Source: Echiichthys vipera (taxonomy: Eukaryota > Chordata > Actinopteri > Perciformes > Trachinidae). Taken from it: a stretch of DNA of 64,000 nt. This document shows positions 21,593-34,186 of the stretch, piece by piece (within the stretch, counting starts at the first letter, position 1; each line of letters begins with the position of its first letter). The stretch covers positions 12,216,556 through 12,280,555 of the forward strand of contig OY829645.1 of NCBI GenBank assembly GCA_963691815.1. The letters are read 5' to 3'. The notes under the pieces were generated by a model. That model ran no database searches. It saw nothing but the letters and a program-made list of their open reading frames with translations, and had not been told where the DNA came from. Position numbers and translations under genes: made by a program.

Positions 21593-22520
21593 GGGGCCTC
21601 ATTTATAGAACTGTGCGTAGGATTCAGTTCATAGGTGGAGATGGACAAAACATAGGATGTGCGTGCGCATAAAAATATTGGGATTTATAAAACAGGCACG
21701 CATGTCCTACGCCGGTTTCCCTTTATAAATCACGATCAACTGTTGCGCAGCTTCTGCGGCTTCATGTCACGCCCATACATGCCTATAAATACTCAATGAA
21801 ACAGCAAAAATAATATCCATTTGTACTGACATCATGACAAACACAGAGAGTAAAACGAAAAACAAACCAAACATGTTTTTTGGAGTCACAGTGTGGGCAT
21901 TACTAAAGACAAAACGGCACAAATAATGAAGGGTTAGAAGGTCGGACCGTTGCCGAAATGAAAAAGAGATGTAGGAAAGCATTTTCATTCTCACTCCGTT
22001 CTCGTATAGCAACACGAGTGCAGTCAACAGCACCGATTACATTTGAGAAACTGGACATTGATGCAACTTGCGCCTTTTTATTTCCCTGTTCTCAGAGAGA
22101 GAGAGAAGGGCGACACGGTGATGTGGTGGTTAGTACTGTCGCCTTACAGAGAGAGGGTTCCTGGTTCAAATACCGGCTGGGGCCCTTCTGTGTGGAGTTT
22201 GCATGTTCTCCCTGTGTCTGTGTGGGTTTTCTCCGGGTTCTCCAGTGTCCTCCCACAGTCCAAAGACATGCCCGTGTTAGGTTAATTGATAACTCTAAAA
22301 TTGCCTGTAGGTTGTCTGTCTCTGTTCCTCTCTATGTGCCCTGCGATAAACTGGCTGTCCACGGTGTACCCCGACTCACGCCCGATGTCAGCTGGGATCA
22401 GTTGGCAAACAAACGGTTGAAGATGAATGATGAAAGATGATGAATGTTCTCAGAGATCCAAACGAACCATGAGAACAGTGTGCTGCAGTCGGAGCAGCTC
22501 ATAAACCGCTCGTCCTGATT
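21593..22520 (+). mobile_element. Harbinger-type DNA transposon remnant with Myb/SANT-like piece, interrupted by a SINE
   Basis: The left end GGGGCCTCATTTATAGAACT resembles terminal repeats of a common fish PIF/Harbinger family. At about 21835-21980, pieces of a Myb/SANT-like adaptor protein can be read on the plus strand (a GTVAEMKKR-like block at 21945-21970), broken by stops and frameshifts. A SINE has inserted at 22099-22444. I could not find the right terminal repeat, so the right border is approximate. Confidence 0.45.
22099..22444 (+). mobile_element. tRNA-like SINE, copy 1
   Basis: The copy is flanked by a perfect 12-bp duplication TGTTCTCAGAGA (22087-22098 and 22445-22456). The 5' part carries A-box-like GTGGTGGTTAGTACTG and B-box-like GGTTCAAATACC, as in tRNA-derived SINEs. 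The body contains CAGTCCAAAGACATGC and GGTTAATTGAT. The tail ends in GGTTGAAGATGAATGA, which matches the end of the RTE LINE at 12.4 kb. Internal Pol III promoter boxes imply Pol III transcription when the copy was active. Confidence 0.75.
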
Positions 22521-22594
22521 GGGGATGTTAATTCCACAGTCAAGGACAAATTAGATTGGTGTAACAGAATCAGTGCTGATGTGGTGTCCCTAAA
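22521..22594. repeat. Dispersed inverted repeat, copy A
   Basis: This 74-bp segment is the reverse complement, with small indels, of 27502-27594. Shared blocks include GGTGTCCCTAAA and TTAATTCCACAGTCAAGG. Its class is unknown. Confidence 0.55.
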
Positions 22595-25337
22595 TGCTCT
22601 AAATGTGAAACTTTGCCTTGTTATACCTGTCCATTTGATTTGATTGATCTAAAAAGCTACAGGTGTGGGGATTCATGTAATGTAATTTTAAAAACAAACA
22701 CATTGAAAAAAAAAAAGTAAAACAAACTGAAGCAAACAAATAAGACTATAAAACTAAAGACTGTATTAAACACTGTGATATATGATAACCATATTAAAAC
22801 TGCGCTCCTGTCAGCCAGGCAGATGCATCGATAACAGCATCAGTGTTATTTATAAGAATAAACTCCATAACATGCAAGTATTTTTTAATCATTACAGAAT
22901 ATATTTATGAGTTATAAGGGTTTTTATCAAATATATCTTCATTTGAATATACAAGCCATCATATTGCTGTTTTTTTTCACTGCAGAAAGAATCGATCAAA
23001 CAGCTGTTTGTGTATTTTTGTAAGAATGTCTTTTGGGAATTCTTCATATGATTATTGAGGGAATATTTTGGTTAGTTTTACACAATGGTCTCAGTTTCAC
23101 GCTGTTTCTCGTGTTTCATCCTTCTGCCGTTGGTGTCGCCTTTTCTCATTGGTGTCACCATACACTGGCATTGTACATTTCCGCAAACCACAGATATGTT
23201 GAATCTTAAAGTTTCTGAACCAGTGCAACACAGTCTCTATTTGTCAACGCTTCACAGTCCCAAATTTAAACACATGGTTAACATTGTGAATTTGAACAAA
23301 AAACTACTAAAGTTAAGGCAACACAACTAATTGGTTAGTTTAAGGAAAAGATTATGGTTTTAGTTAAAATAATAATCTGTTACATAATTAACTTTCACTC
23401 TGACATGGGATGTATACCTCAGTACCTCATACAACCCTGTCTCAAAAACATCCAAACTATCACATTTTAAGGTACATAATTTGGAAATGCTAATTGTTCC
23501 TATGTACAGCACTCTCCCTCTCTAATCTTCATCAACAGCACACTGAGAAGCAGATCATAATCATATCTTATACAAATTAAAGCCAAGACAAGTCATCAAG
23601 TCTTATCAGCAGTGACAGTGTGTGTGTGTGTGTGTGTGTGTGTTTGTGTGTAACGAGGGGCTGGCAGAATGTATCTTGTCTGAATAACTGGCTCGTTATA
23701 CCTTTCCAATCTTCCCAGGGAATTCGAGGCTTTAGACCTGTAGACATCAATGAAGTATCAGCAGTCTAGAGCAGTCTTGTTAAAATATAATTGGCTATTC
23801 TTGTAAGCTCTTTTCATAGACTCGCTCGTTCCACTACGGTACCAACTGCCCTCCCAGAATGCCTCACACACTAACCTTTTCATAGCTGCCTCTAAATGGC
23901 AAAAGATCATGAAAAGAAAGCAGTCACTGAGCAATCCACCTCTGGGTCTGATGTATATATTCTTGTACCAAATACATGACTGTAGCCAATAAATCAGAAC
24001 AGAGAGCTGGGGTATGTCGCTCTACAATACCAATTGATTAAGTGTTGTATTTAATTACAGGGAAACTACTATAAACCATTTCACTACAACAGAAAAATAA
24101 AGATGATAGACCTATTGAACCAGTATTTTTTCTAATATATAACTGTCCCATCTTAGGGAAATATGGGCGTTAATGGTTTCAGAAGCAGTTCTGAGAAGAA
24201 GAGGTTCTTAATTTATTATAGCAGTTATGGATGTTTAGTTCCTTTTTTGTTTGACAGCACATAGCAAAGTGCTATTACAGCACTGTCAAGAATATATTTG
24301 TGTTCAAGTAAATGCCAAATTAAGCTTAAAGGAGACAGCTAAGACTTAAGCCTCCATACACTACAGAATCCAAATGACCAGGGTGAAGAAGTAGTGTGAT
24401 TTACATGAAGATACCAACCAAAAATTACAAACTGGCTACGTGACTGTGGCATAATCTGTGTCATGTCCTGCCTCGTGCATGCTCTTGGTGCCTACCCTCG
24501 CCTAAACCAGAGTATTTCCAGGAAGAGGAAACGCATCTAACACTGACAATATCCTGTTGTATGATACATCTGTGATCAACAGGTCAACTTAGGAAAATGA
24601 ATGGACCTGATTTTGAATTTTAAATTTGTCGTACATTGTCCAGGGGGAAAAACAGCTTAAAAAGCAAAACAGGTCATTTAAAAAAATATATATTTTCTTG
24701 TAAACACAACAGACAACCCTTAAGGAAAGGTTTAAGAGTAGTTGAAAAGCAAACAAGCAGACTTATACTGTTTTGTTTGATGTGTAATACTCATCAACAT
24801 CATTATCATAATAAGTAGACCTGTTTCCTCGATTCTTCTTTTCCTGTTTTAATTTTATTGTTACTGGACTTCTCGGGGAACATAACAGTGAGGACAAGTT
24901 ATAATAACAGTAAAAAAGATGAGGTAAAAATGTTCTGAAACTGGTGTACTGTATATCAGTTGAAAAAGACAGGCTTACTGTTTCAAGAACACCAATAGCT
25001 TCAGTTAGGCTGAGAGAGGATCAGCAGATTGTTCTTTTCTATTGTTGGATCATTATGACAGCTGTAGTCCCAGGCTGTTTGTGGCAAGGCTGACTGACAG
25101 TTTCGGCACGTGTAGCTGACAAGCTTAGTACATCCATTGGCAGATACAGATGTCACATGCACCACAGGTCCATCTTCCAGCTGGGAATGGAGAACAAGAC
25201 GGTCATCATCAGACGTCTGGGGGACGCACAAGGCAGCCTCACAAAAATGATACGACAGTTCAGTGACTTGAAAGGTAGAACATTCAACCTTTTCTGAATC
25301 ACCAAGTGGGCCATAATTCAAACAAGAAAACACACAG
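22595..25337. other. No gene seen; one GT microsatellite
   Basis: AT-rich sequence. A (GT)n run lies at about 23620-23651. A 110-codon minus-strand ORF at 25001-25333 contains four Cys in a short interval (TCRNCQSALP and a later SCHN), but I recognise no family and do not call it a gene. Confidence 0.4.
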
Positions 25338-25343
25338 TTTTAA

Positions 25344-25590
25344 AGGGGACATATCATGGAAAGTCACTTCATTGGAATCTGGATAACCTACAGTATCAAC
25401 CTACAAACTGGGAGATAACACAACCTGGTCAGTTTTTTGTGAGCTGCCTGGTTCAGAAAACATGGGAGTCATACAAATGGCAAAACTCTGGGTCGCAGAA
25501 ATGAGGCCCACACAGAAGTGCCAAAAACATTAGTTTGTGTGGCCACTTGAGGCTGACTCCAAAACAGAGTTAATCCACATAGAGTCCCCT
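25344..25590. mobile_element. 247-bp MITE flanked by TTAA (piggyBac-like)
   Basis: AGGGGACATA at the left and AGAGTCCCCT at the right give the 7-bp inverted end AGGGGAC/GTCCCCT. Both ends are flanked by TTAA (25340-25343 and 25591-25594), the piggyBac target duplication. Because the inverted repeat is short and TTAA is common in AT-rich DNA, the superfamily call is provisional. Confidence 0.5.
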
Positions 25591-26239
25591 TTAAAGCAGA
25601 AATGAACATGTTTACAGATTGGTACAAAAATAGTTTTGGTCTCTATAGCTAATTTCTCCCTTCATTACAACTGTACGAGAGTTGAACCATTTAAATAATA
25701 TTAAGGCTTAAAGTTCTGAGTAGATAAAGAAATGGCTGATTTGAGTTGCAGGTGACTGTCATAGGTGGTTAACATTAGCTGCTTGTCTCCTCTGCTACTG
25801 TTACTGACACCTCAGCTCTGTGTTCTGTGTTTGTTGTGTTAACTGGGTTTCTGGACGCGTGTGTTGGTGCCTTTTTTAAAGGAATCTTTCATGCAAATAT
25901 TGGCCAAATAATATGGCTTGCTATGCATTTAATTTGACTAAAGGACCGTTCAAGTAGTATGTGCTCTGTTTTTACATTATTTTGTTTGTTAGCATTATTA
26001 TTTCTCAACATATTAATCTTTACTAGCTTGATAGCTTCAAACACTTCATTTGGCTTGCATCAGTTCAACCACGTTAACTTGGAGTTGGTCGGAGGGGGAC
26101 TTGAAAAAACAGGCACTAAAAAAGAGCAGGAATAAGTACCTGTGCCTGTTTCTTACTATTCTTCTATATTAACTGCCATAACATATAAGTCATTTTCACA
26201 TGACTATAGATAATATTATAGTGTTACTGTTACTTTTGT

Positions 26240-26345
26240 GGTTGCTTGCATCTCTGGAAGTGTGTCTCTGTCTATCTGTCTTTGTGTCTGTCTTTTTCTC
26301 TCTCTGTCCATCTGTCTGTCTTTTCTCTCTTTCTCTCTCCTTTTC
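26240..26345 (+). repeat. Pyrimidine-rich (TCTG/TCTC)n low-complexity tract
   Basis: Repeated TGTCTGTC, TCTCTCTC and TCTTTCTC units dominate the plus strand. ORFs across it on both strands come from the composition. Confidence 0.8.
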
Positions 26346-26368
26346 TTCTTCCCCAACCGGTGCAGACA

Positions 26369-26572
26369 GATGTCCATCCTCCATAGAGCTGGGTCTCTCT
26401 GATGTTCTTGCCTGTTTTAGGGAGGGTTTTCGTTGCCACTGTACTCAATGGGGGAATTCTTGGGTCTATGTAAATCATAAATAAGTCATAGAGTGTGGTC
26501 TATACCTACTCTGTAAAGTGTCCTGAGATAACTTTTGTTATGATTTGGCACTATAAATGAAATTGAATAGAA
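26369..26572 (+). repeat. 5'-truncated interspersed repeat ending in ATGAAATTGAAT
   Basis: The segment reads CTGGGTCTCTCTGATGTTC through GTGTCCTGAGATAACTTTTG to an ATTTGGCACTATAAATGAAA end. It resembles the 3' end of a very common fish retroelement-derived repeat whose tail usually runs into AATTGAATT. The start is cut by the pyrimidine tract. Confidence 0.5.
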
Positions 26573-29500
26573 GTATAAGAAAAACAATGTGCTTTTTAGA
26601 AGATTAAAGTACTCAAAATTCTTTGAACCTGATAATGAGGATCATGTGTCTTCATTAATTGGCATGCTGCTGAAAATCCTGATGTTCCACATTAAACAAG
26701 CCGACAGCAGTTTGTTTTCACATATGTGCTGTAACTTGCTGTCATGCCAACCACGTGTTGATGCTGCAAATATATAGAGAGCTTGATTAAATCCAAGAAT
26801 GGCTCACCAATTATCAGGCGTGTAATGGTGAAGTTGTAAAAGCTGCCTCAGTGTAGCTGACTCGTGCGACCTAATTAGATGTGACAAAGTTCAGCATCTC
26901 TTGGGGGTAGGATTAAGAACACATTGTGAAATGCAGACCGTTTGGACAAAATCGATTATGACACTAATCCTTGATGAATAATGAATATGGTCATTTACCA
27001 AGAACGCTGCAGGGGGAAGTCTGTGTGATGATACTTGGAGAGGTAAGCTGGAATGGATCATTTACTAATACATGGTGGTAATGAGAGTCCTTCTCTATGA
27101 TGATAATGTGTAGTGCCCTGAGGCATCTGCCTAAGACCTTTCCAACCCATGGGTGAAAAGGTCAATCCAGAAAACCCATTTAACTAAGACGGTTGAATCT
27201 GTGTGAAATACCTGATGCGCAACGCTCAGTGACACCGGTAAGTTACCTGTTCCTCTTGGGAGGATATAAACTCACTTTCCTCAAGCTGCGGCGCTTAAAT
27301 AATTTAACACATAAAAGACTACGTGAGGGATGTGTTGACTGAAAATCAATTGGATGTCCACAGCCTCATGTGTCTCTTTCGCAGCGTTGGCACCAGCACT
27401 TCTTTAAAAGGTGCAATAGGTTTTCCCTGTGGGGATTCTTCTCAGAAAGTACTTCAGGAATCTAGTGCATAACAGTATACTTCCCACAAAATTGGGAAAC
27501 ATTTTAGGGACACCACATCATCATTGAAGCGAGATATGTCATTCTGCTACACCAGTCATTACAATTTGATCCTTGACTGTGGAATTAACAGCCCTAAATT
27601 CTGTTGTACATCGTGGGTAATCGTATAGGATTGTAGGAATTTATTTTAAGAACAATGCTCTGATGAAGTGGGATGTCTGTCCCAACGAATAGATGAAAAA
27701 TATTCTAAGCATTACATATATGGATCTTTTACTGTCTTATGCTCAGTAGTGGAAGAAATACAGAGATATTTTACTCATGTAAAAGTAGCAATATGACAAT
27801 TTAACAAGTACAAGTTGTAGAATGCATTTAAATAAAACATAAACTTTAATAAACATAAAGTTACTAAAGTTATCAGATACATATAGTGGTGTGGGTAAAA
27901 GTACAAAATGGAATCTGTTGAGTCTTCACAAAATTCATTGTGAATGTGCATAAAATGTACAACTCATGTCCTTGTCTCATGCTCAAAATGTGATCATCAC
28001 AGTTTTTGCTTTGTCACAAAGTGTTGCTGCCTGAAAACCATTAACCATAAGCTGGTCAGAGACTCTGTAAGAACCCTCTTTGTGTTTGTGTATTAAACCA
28101 AGAATCAGAACTGATTTATTTCATGTCTGGGAAACTGACATGGAATAACGACACAGATATACTGTAGGCTCTCCTGTTTGTGTTTCTCCCTCTCTCCTCC
28201 TACACTCAACTCTGAAGATTCATGGATACAGCAGCTTTTGCTAAATCACTCAATTTGTAATAGCGCCAGAGCTGAACTTCTGATTTATGAACAGTCAAGG
28301 GTCTACAAGAGGCCATTAACTATCAGGAACACGAAGAAGTGAGATGTATATAAATTAACTTAAAATCCAAGATTATAACTCTCGGTTATATCTAGGTTAT
28401 CTAGGTCAAGAAGGTTTTGCTGGTATGAGAAATATTCAAGGCTTTAAGGAGCATACATTTCATTGTATATTACAAAAAAGTCATTATTATATGACATTTA
28501 TAATGTGACAACATGCAATATAGTCATTGTGTATTGATGATAACAACATAAATTAAGGTAGTCAGTCATGCAGCATCATGTGCTGTATGTGCACTGATTA
28601 TATGAGTGTTTGTGTCCCAAGAGGGAGAGAATGAAAAGTAGGCTTATACATGTGTAGTTTTTATGTGAGTGTTTATGAAATACAGCCAGGCCTAACTTCA
28701 GTTCGTAGATTTTGATTCATTTCCACGAGTTTGGACAGAGACATTTCTCAGAGCATAATTCTGTTTAAAAAAAACACCAAAACTCAGTGAGGCATACATT
28801 CAGGGCCTAGGAACTTCCAAAACGTCAAAGCACTGATCCAAGCACTTCCGTCTCAACAATGGTTGTAGTAATTTAAATGATTTGACAGGTACATCCTCTC
28901 TTTTGACAGATGCAGGCTATTACAAAGAATCTGTGATTCACATATGGGCTGAGTTGAGACAGCTTTTCCAGGTACAGAAGCACACATTCCTTTTCATTTT
29001 ATCCCTCTAAATCTGCAATTGAAGCCACAATGTAAATTCTGTGTATGTGAGAGGGCACACAGACAGTACAACAGATGCTTGAAAGAACACACTGCTTCCT
29101 GATTCAGCCAGCTGCTTATTGAAAAGACCATGTTGGCTAAAGGATTCACATACCATATTACAGTCGTCAGGTGAAAAACTGCCATCTTAAATGTAAAAAC
29201 TGATGGAAACATATTGTAGTTCCTGCTAACACCACCAGAAATTACTATCTCTCTAAATATCCAAATATAGTCTGATGAAAGACTCTCGAAGAAAAGTCAT
29301 ACAAGTGTTAGGAGCCTATTTATTTCAGATGTCATCAGCATGCATTCCGGTGGAGTCAAAGTAGTGATGTGCTTATCCAGATGCATATGTTGAGGAGATG
29401 ATCTTTGCCGACCATGAGGTGTCTTGAATCACCTTAGTATTAATAACTGAGAAACTGACTGTGTTAGCTATACTCTTGGCTCATTCTGCAGATACATTAG

Positions 29501-32151
29501 CTTTCAAAATGGATTTAGAATTTACAGTGGGGTGTACTACGAAGCTCGATGAGTGGGTTAGCGAGGTATGTTGCGCTCAAAGCCTGGGTCGGCTGTGTCT
29601 GTTTCACTGCGATTCTTTGCCATGGGTACATATTATCATGCAGTTGGTGATGCCGAAACTCTGAGCAAAAATACAGTGTAAGTATATCTGCAGAGTTGTA
29701 GCTGTGCTCAACTCATTGCTCAATATGTTTGTGAAGTTTCAGAGCTTTTTGTCTACTCAAACTGTCAAGGAAATATTTTATAGTGTTTCAGGTAAAAGAA
29801 AACATTCGGATCTATGAGACAGTGGTAGAGTGGAGGCAGTGTTGTCAGTGTTGTAATTCTGTGTGTGGGGTTCGTCTCCCATGTGTATTAAAAAAAATCC
29901 AATTCTTATGTCTCATGGAAAACTTATTCACTAAAGGTTATGGAATTATGGTCAGTGTGATGTATTACACCTTTGAATTCTATGAATGATATATGAAATA
30001 TGTCAGGTTGGAAGTTTTTGCATTTTTAAATAATCATCTCTCTATTGGGATTAATGGCGATCAATTCTGTATTTAGCATAATTGTTTTTAAACAATATGC
30101 AGAATCTTGTCACTTACAAATTTACAGGATTGGCTATTTTTTTGCCTGCACGCCTCCCTACCCTTATACCCTTGACAAATTAACCCTAAAGTGAGCTTCA
30201 TGGTACGGTATGACTCCGATTGCGAGTTTTGTTTTTGTTGATCCAGGTTATCCAAAGAAACCCGGGGTATGTTCAGTGCACTTCGTAGTACACCCCTCTG
30301 GTTTAACATGACATATGTTGACAATGACTTAATCACTCAGCCTTACTGACAGACTCCTTCCGTCAGTACAAATAGGTTAGCACAATTTCTCAAGAAGAAG
30401 ATTGTAATCAAGGAATGCAAAGGTGGTACTAGTGAGGCCAACAATATCTTAGGCTAAATCTAAAAACCTTGTATAGGACCAGGCGAGCTTGCAAAGACTT
30501 TAGAGGACAGTGTTGATGATCAAGTTGAGGAACACCATATCTCCCAGTCTAACATTCTTCCTTGGTTCTGATCACAGTTGATGGCACTTGTACACAGCTA
30601 GATAATAAACCAAAGGCTGTAGGAAATTTCTCCAGGGTTTCCCTCAGCTGGCAGGTCTCTTACATGATATGGTCACATCAGCCATCAAGCCTGACTAGCT
30701 GCAAAATCCAAAGACCTGTTTCATGGCATATGGACATCTAAATTACAGGAATCAATTTTACCGACTGAAGGAAAAAAAGTCGCTTTGCTCCTGAACAAAA
30801 CTGGTCTGTCTCTTCCTTTATTGTAGGGACATGTGTCAGCAGCCTGACACAAGTGGACTGTTTAAGATAAATTTCAGGGGAAACCTGAATTGGTGTGTAA
30901 TATTGCCCTGGGCAAAGTAACGCTGGGTCTGACACTGTATCAAAGCAGCTGTTAGCAGTTAGAGCCCCAATCTGATAGGAATCACCAGGAGTTTGATGTG
31001 TATATAGTCACCTTTAAATCACCAGTGGCAATAGTACACATTTGGTTTAGGTATTCAAGGAAAATGGTCCACCCATAAGAGGGGAACGTTGAATCCTATA
31101 ATTTATCTACTAAAAGAGTGGCCCAGAGTTATTAAGATGAATGCAATGTAATGAATCATACCATTATTATGTGCATGCAGGTCAATGTCAATGGCTCCTA
31201 CTTCTAGCATGTTTGCAAGAAGCGTTATTGCATCAATCAATAGAACACATGCAAAACTCACTGAGACAGAGGCATTTCTTGGTTTATATATATATGAAGA
31301 TGTCGAGCAGTGCCAGAAATGTAAGCTCATGAAGACGTTCCATCTTAAGAAAAGTGCTCCTATGACAGATTTCATAAATGGCAGCATGAAGTTTTTATTG
31401 TATATTTTATACAGCACTTCCAGAAGTTAACTCAGGCATTCCCAATGTATAACTAGTTGGCTGTTGTTGCCTGTTGTCCTCCTCTGGCAATAGTTTATGA
31501 ATAGTTCTGTGTGCTGAAGAAGTTATATTCCGATTGGGGCAAACACCTTAAGGATTAGGTCATTCAGTCATCCTCAAGGTGATGGAACAAAATATGAGAG
31601 ATATTCTTTGAGATGATCCATAACCTTTTATACAGAATTGAATGGTCTGAGAACTGTTCAGTGGTCTACACAGTAACACCTTGTACTTCTACAAGAAATG
31701 TATCCTGTTACCTTGTGTTTGGAGTAAAACCACACCATTCTGATTAGAGGAGTAGCAAGTGTTGGATAAGGAACGTGATTGGTTGGTGAAACATTAGGAA
31801 CATTGAATTGAGGCTGGGAAAGACAATATTTAGAACAAAAATAGAGGTTTGAATGTGACAAAGTATGCTGTCTTACAGCAACGCTGTGGCCTGGTAGATA
31901 TGTTTAGTTTGGAACAATATACGAGTAACCACGTTGCAAACATGTAGATACTAAACACGTCTGCAACATGTTTAATGATCTTGCTGTACAATAATTGCAT
32001 GTAGTGACATTATTTTTAATACATTGTCATGGCTATGTTCAGGCACTGGCAGCACTTGGTTAAGGATGGGGAAATATTAACATATGGAACTCTGCAACGT
32101 GTGGCACATTAATACCTCTAAATTAAAAACTGTTCATTCTCACCCAGACTT
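26573..32151. other. No gene seen, apart from one dispersed repeat
   Basis: About 5.6 kb with no ORF over 105 codons and no recognisable domain. The dispersed inverted repeat at 27502-27594 is the only structured item I could pair. This may be intron or intergenic sequence. Confidence 0.4.
27502..27594. repeat. Dispersed inverted repeat, copy B
   Basis: Reverse-complement relative of 22521-22594, with a block of about 12 extra bases near 27525. Shared blocks are TTTAGGGACACCACATCA at the left and CCTTGACTGTGGAATTAACA at the right. Confidence 0.55.
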
Positions 32152-32441
32152 AGGGCACACTCACACTGTCCATCCTTACCATGCTCAAGCACGTTTCACG
32201 GCTAAAGTCTAGTTTGTTTGACCAGTGTGATTGCAACCATACCGCACCTAGACGCAGTACCCTTGCCGGCCATGGACCGTTTGGGAGAGGTGGGCTTTTG
32301 TAAAGCATGTTTGCACATGTACGAGCACGAACGTGCACACGTGTAGGAGCACGAGACCTACGGCGGTTCTGATGTCATTTTATGTGCGCCTGTTCAGACA
32401 TAGAAAAAAGAAGGGCAGACCATGCGTGGGCATTTAAAACA

Positions 32442-32633
32442 ATGGCGGCGAAAGGTTCACTTTGGTGTGATGCGGAGGTGGAGTGTTTACTGCAGATTTG
32501 GCCAGATGAAAATATTCAGTTGGACAAGACGCACAAAAACTCTGAGGTCTTTGAAAAGATTTGTAAACAAGAGCAACGCATTGCGATGACGTCAATCAAT
32601 GCGTGTGACGTGTTACGGCGTGATGCTGTATAG
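32442..32633 (+). pseudogene. Myb/SANT-like DNA-binding adaptor, truncated
   Basis: The frame from the ATG at 32442 begins MAAKGSLWCDAEVECLLQIW and continues through NSEVFEKICKQ. This is the pattern of the Myb/SANT-like domain found in transposon-encoded accessory proteins and host proteins derived from them: Trp at the start of helix 1, then LLxIW, then VFxKI. Only about 63 codons are present. The third helix and the C-terminal part are missing, replaced by RIAMTSINACDVLRRDAV and a stop. It lies inside the TIR-bounded element and has no sign of independent function. Confidence 0.45.
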
Positions 32634-32703
32634 GCAGGCAAGAAGCCTTCCGCTGAGGCCCAGGTAGTGTGAATACAAACGGGCCTGGCCAGAGGGGGGA
32701 GTC

Positions 32704-32724
32704 GGGGGGGGGGGGGGGGGGGGG
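32704..32724. repeat. Poly-G tract (21 bases)
   Basis: An uninterrupted G run inside the TIR element, likely to vary in length in the assembly or between individuals. Confidence 0.9.
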
Positions 32725-32775
32725 AGTACCCTAAAGCACGTGGCACGGTACGGATGGACAGTGTGAGTGCACCCT

Positions 32776-34179
32776 CAGATCCAGAGTATGTAGTGCTTGT
32801 AGAATTTAGATACCCAAGTCTAGACCAGAGGGAAGATGGAATGAGAAACTCTGATCATGATTCAGAGAGAAATCTCTTGATTTGGTTTGGGCTTAAATGT
32901 CAAGTATTTCATGCTCTGATGGAAGCTTTATGATGAAATGCATTAGCAGATTTGACGGCTTGTTGCTGCTGAGGTGACATGAGGGGACCTTTTTCATCAG
33001 TATTAATATACTGCCTCAGATGCTAACCACTATGGGTGCTCAGGAGTTAAAGTGGCCCAGAACTATCTGGAACTGCTTTCTGGCATCATCGATTAATGAG
33101 TAAATCAATCTGGTTGGCAGTTTCAGGAGCATTACTGAATCCATGAATGAGGCAAGTGCTTATGGTTAGTTCACATGCCTGTAATGAAAGTAGGACAATC
33201 CACTGTCCGTCATCTGAACTGCTAAACTCAGTTGAACAGGTTAAGTGAAAAGAACATTGTCTGTCGCTTACAGGTTACAAACAGACTTGGTAGTGACACA
33301 TTCTGTGTTTTTGTTTTTTAGAGCTAGACCTGAGACCAGAGAATATTCAGTCACACAAACTTCACTGGAAGGGATGTAGCCTTGGTGTGATTTAATACTA
33401 CATCACTTGTAAGCAACCAATCATATTGTAATTTAAGAGGCCATTTGGCATGCAATTAACATACCAGTCATAATTTAGTTTTAATGAAAACTAAACTAAA
33501 AAACTTGATGATTTTGATTTTCACCACTGCTTTAGTAGTAGGAAGTGCTACACATTTAATAACACATTTAGGTGCAGTTCCCCAAATGCCACCTTAACCC
33601 CTGTGGGTGCTGTATTCTTCAGAAAGACTGTGGATGGCTTAAAAGTACAAGCTTAGTCAATTAATCATAGTTAACGTCTTTTTTGGTTTGGATGTGTTAT
33701 ATGTGTAGCATTCCGGTCGAAATTAATAAAGCCAAGCCTTATGTTCTTTTATTTTTGTCTTTTTAACTGTTCACCAACGTAAGAGCTGAATATAAAACAC
33801 ACAAAACCGAAAATAAAATGTATGAGAAGAGTTGTACCAGAACGTAAACGCATGTAGGCTATAAAATAAACTCAAATTTACTTGACATAATACAAATAAT
33901 ATACAGAGCTTGTTGCCACTTTCGGCAGCTATATTCTTTTATTATTGATATGGTCACACTCTCCCATTGCTCCTACTTTTAATCTTACCTTGCATCTCTG
34001 TAGTTTAGCTTTTTTTTAGGGGTAAATTCACTGTCAATACGCCTTGCGTCAACTTACTGTAAAATATAAACAATTAACAAAATAAAAGCACGATAAAATT
34101 ACAACAAACTTAACATAAAACCATGTTATGTCCTGGGGTTATTTTCTGTTACATATTTAATTTAAAATGTACAAAAACA
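32776..34179. other. No gene seen
   Basis: AT-rich, with no supported feature. Confidence 0.4.
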
Positions 34180-34186
34180 ATTACAA

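Larger units (their letters stand above)
32152..32775 (+). mobile_element. DNA transposon derivative with TIRs and a Myb/SANT-like gene fragment
   Basis: AGGGCACACTCACACTGTCC at the left faces GGACAGTGTGAGTGCACCCT at the right, with about 18 of the 20 terminal bases complementary and further similarity inside (CCTTACCATGC against GCACGGTACGG). Near-identical CAGACT and CAGATC lie just outside and may be a decayed target duplication. The interior holds a short Myb/SANT-like ORF and a 21-base G tract. Harbinger- and Kolobok-type elements carry such adaptor genes, but the superfamily is not settled. Confidence 0.6.

Noticed and set aside
22120..22205. tRNA gene from A-box and B-box-like motifs
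   Set aside because: The motifs belong to a SINE with a LINE-like tail and target duplications; no cloverleaf can be drawn.
25001..25333. 110-codon minus-strand ORF with four closely placed Cys
   Set aside because: No family recognised and no splice or start context; the length is within chance expectation. A protein search would decide.
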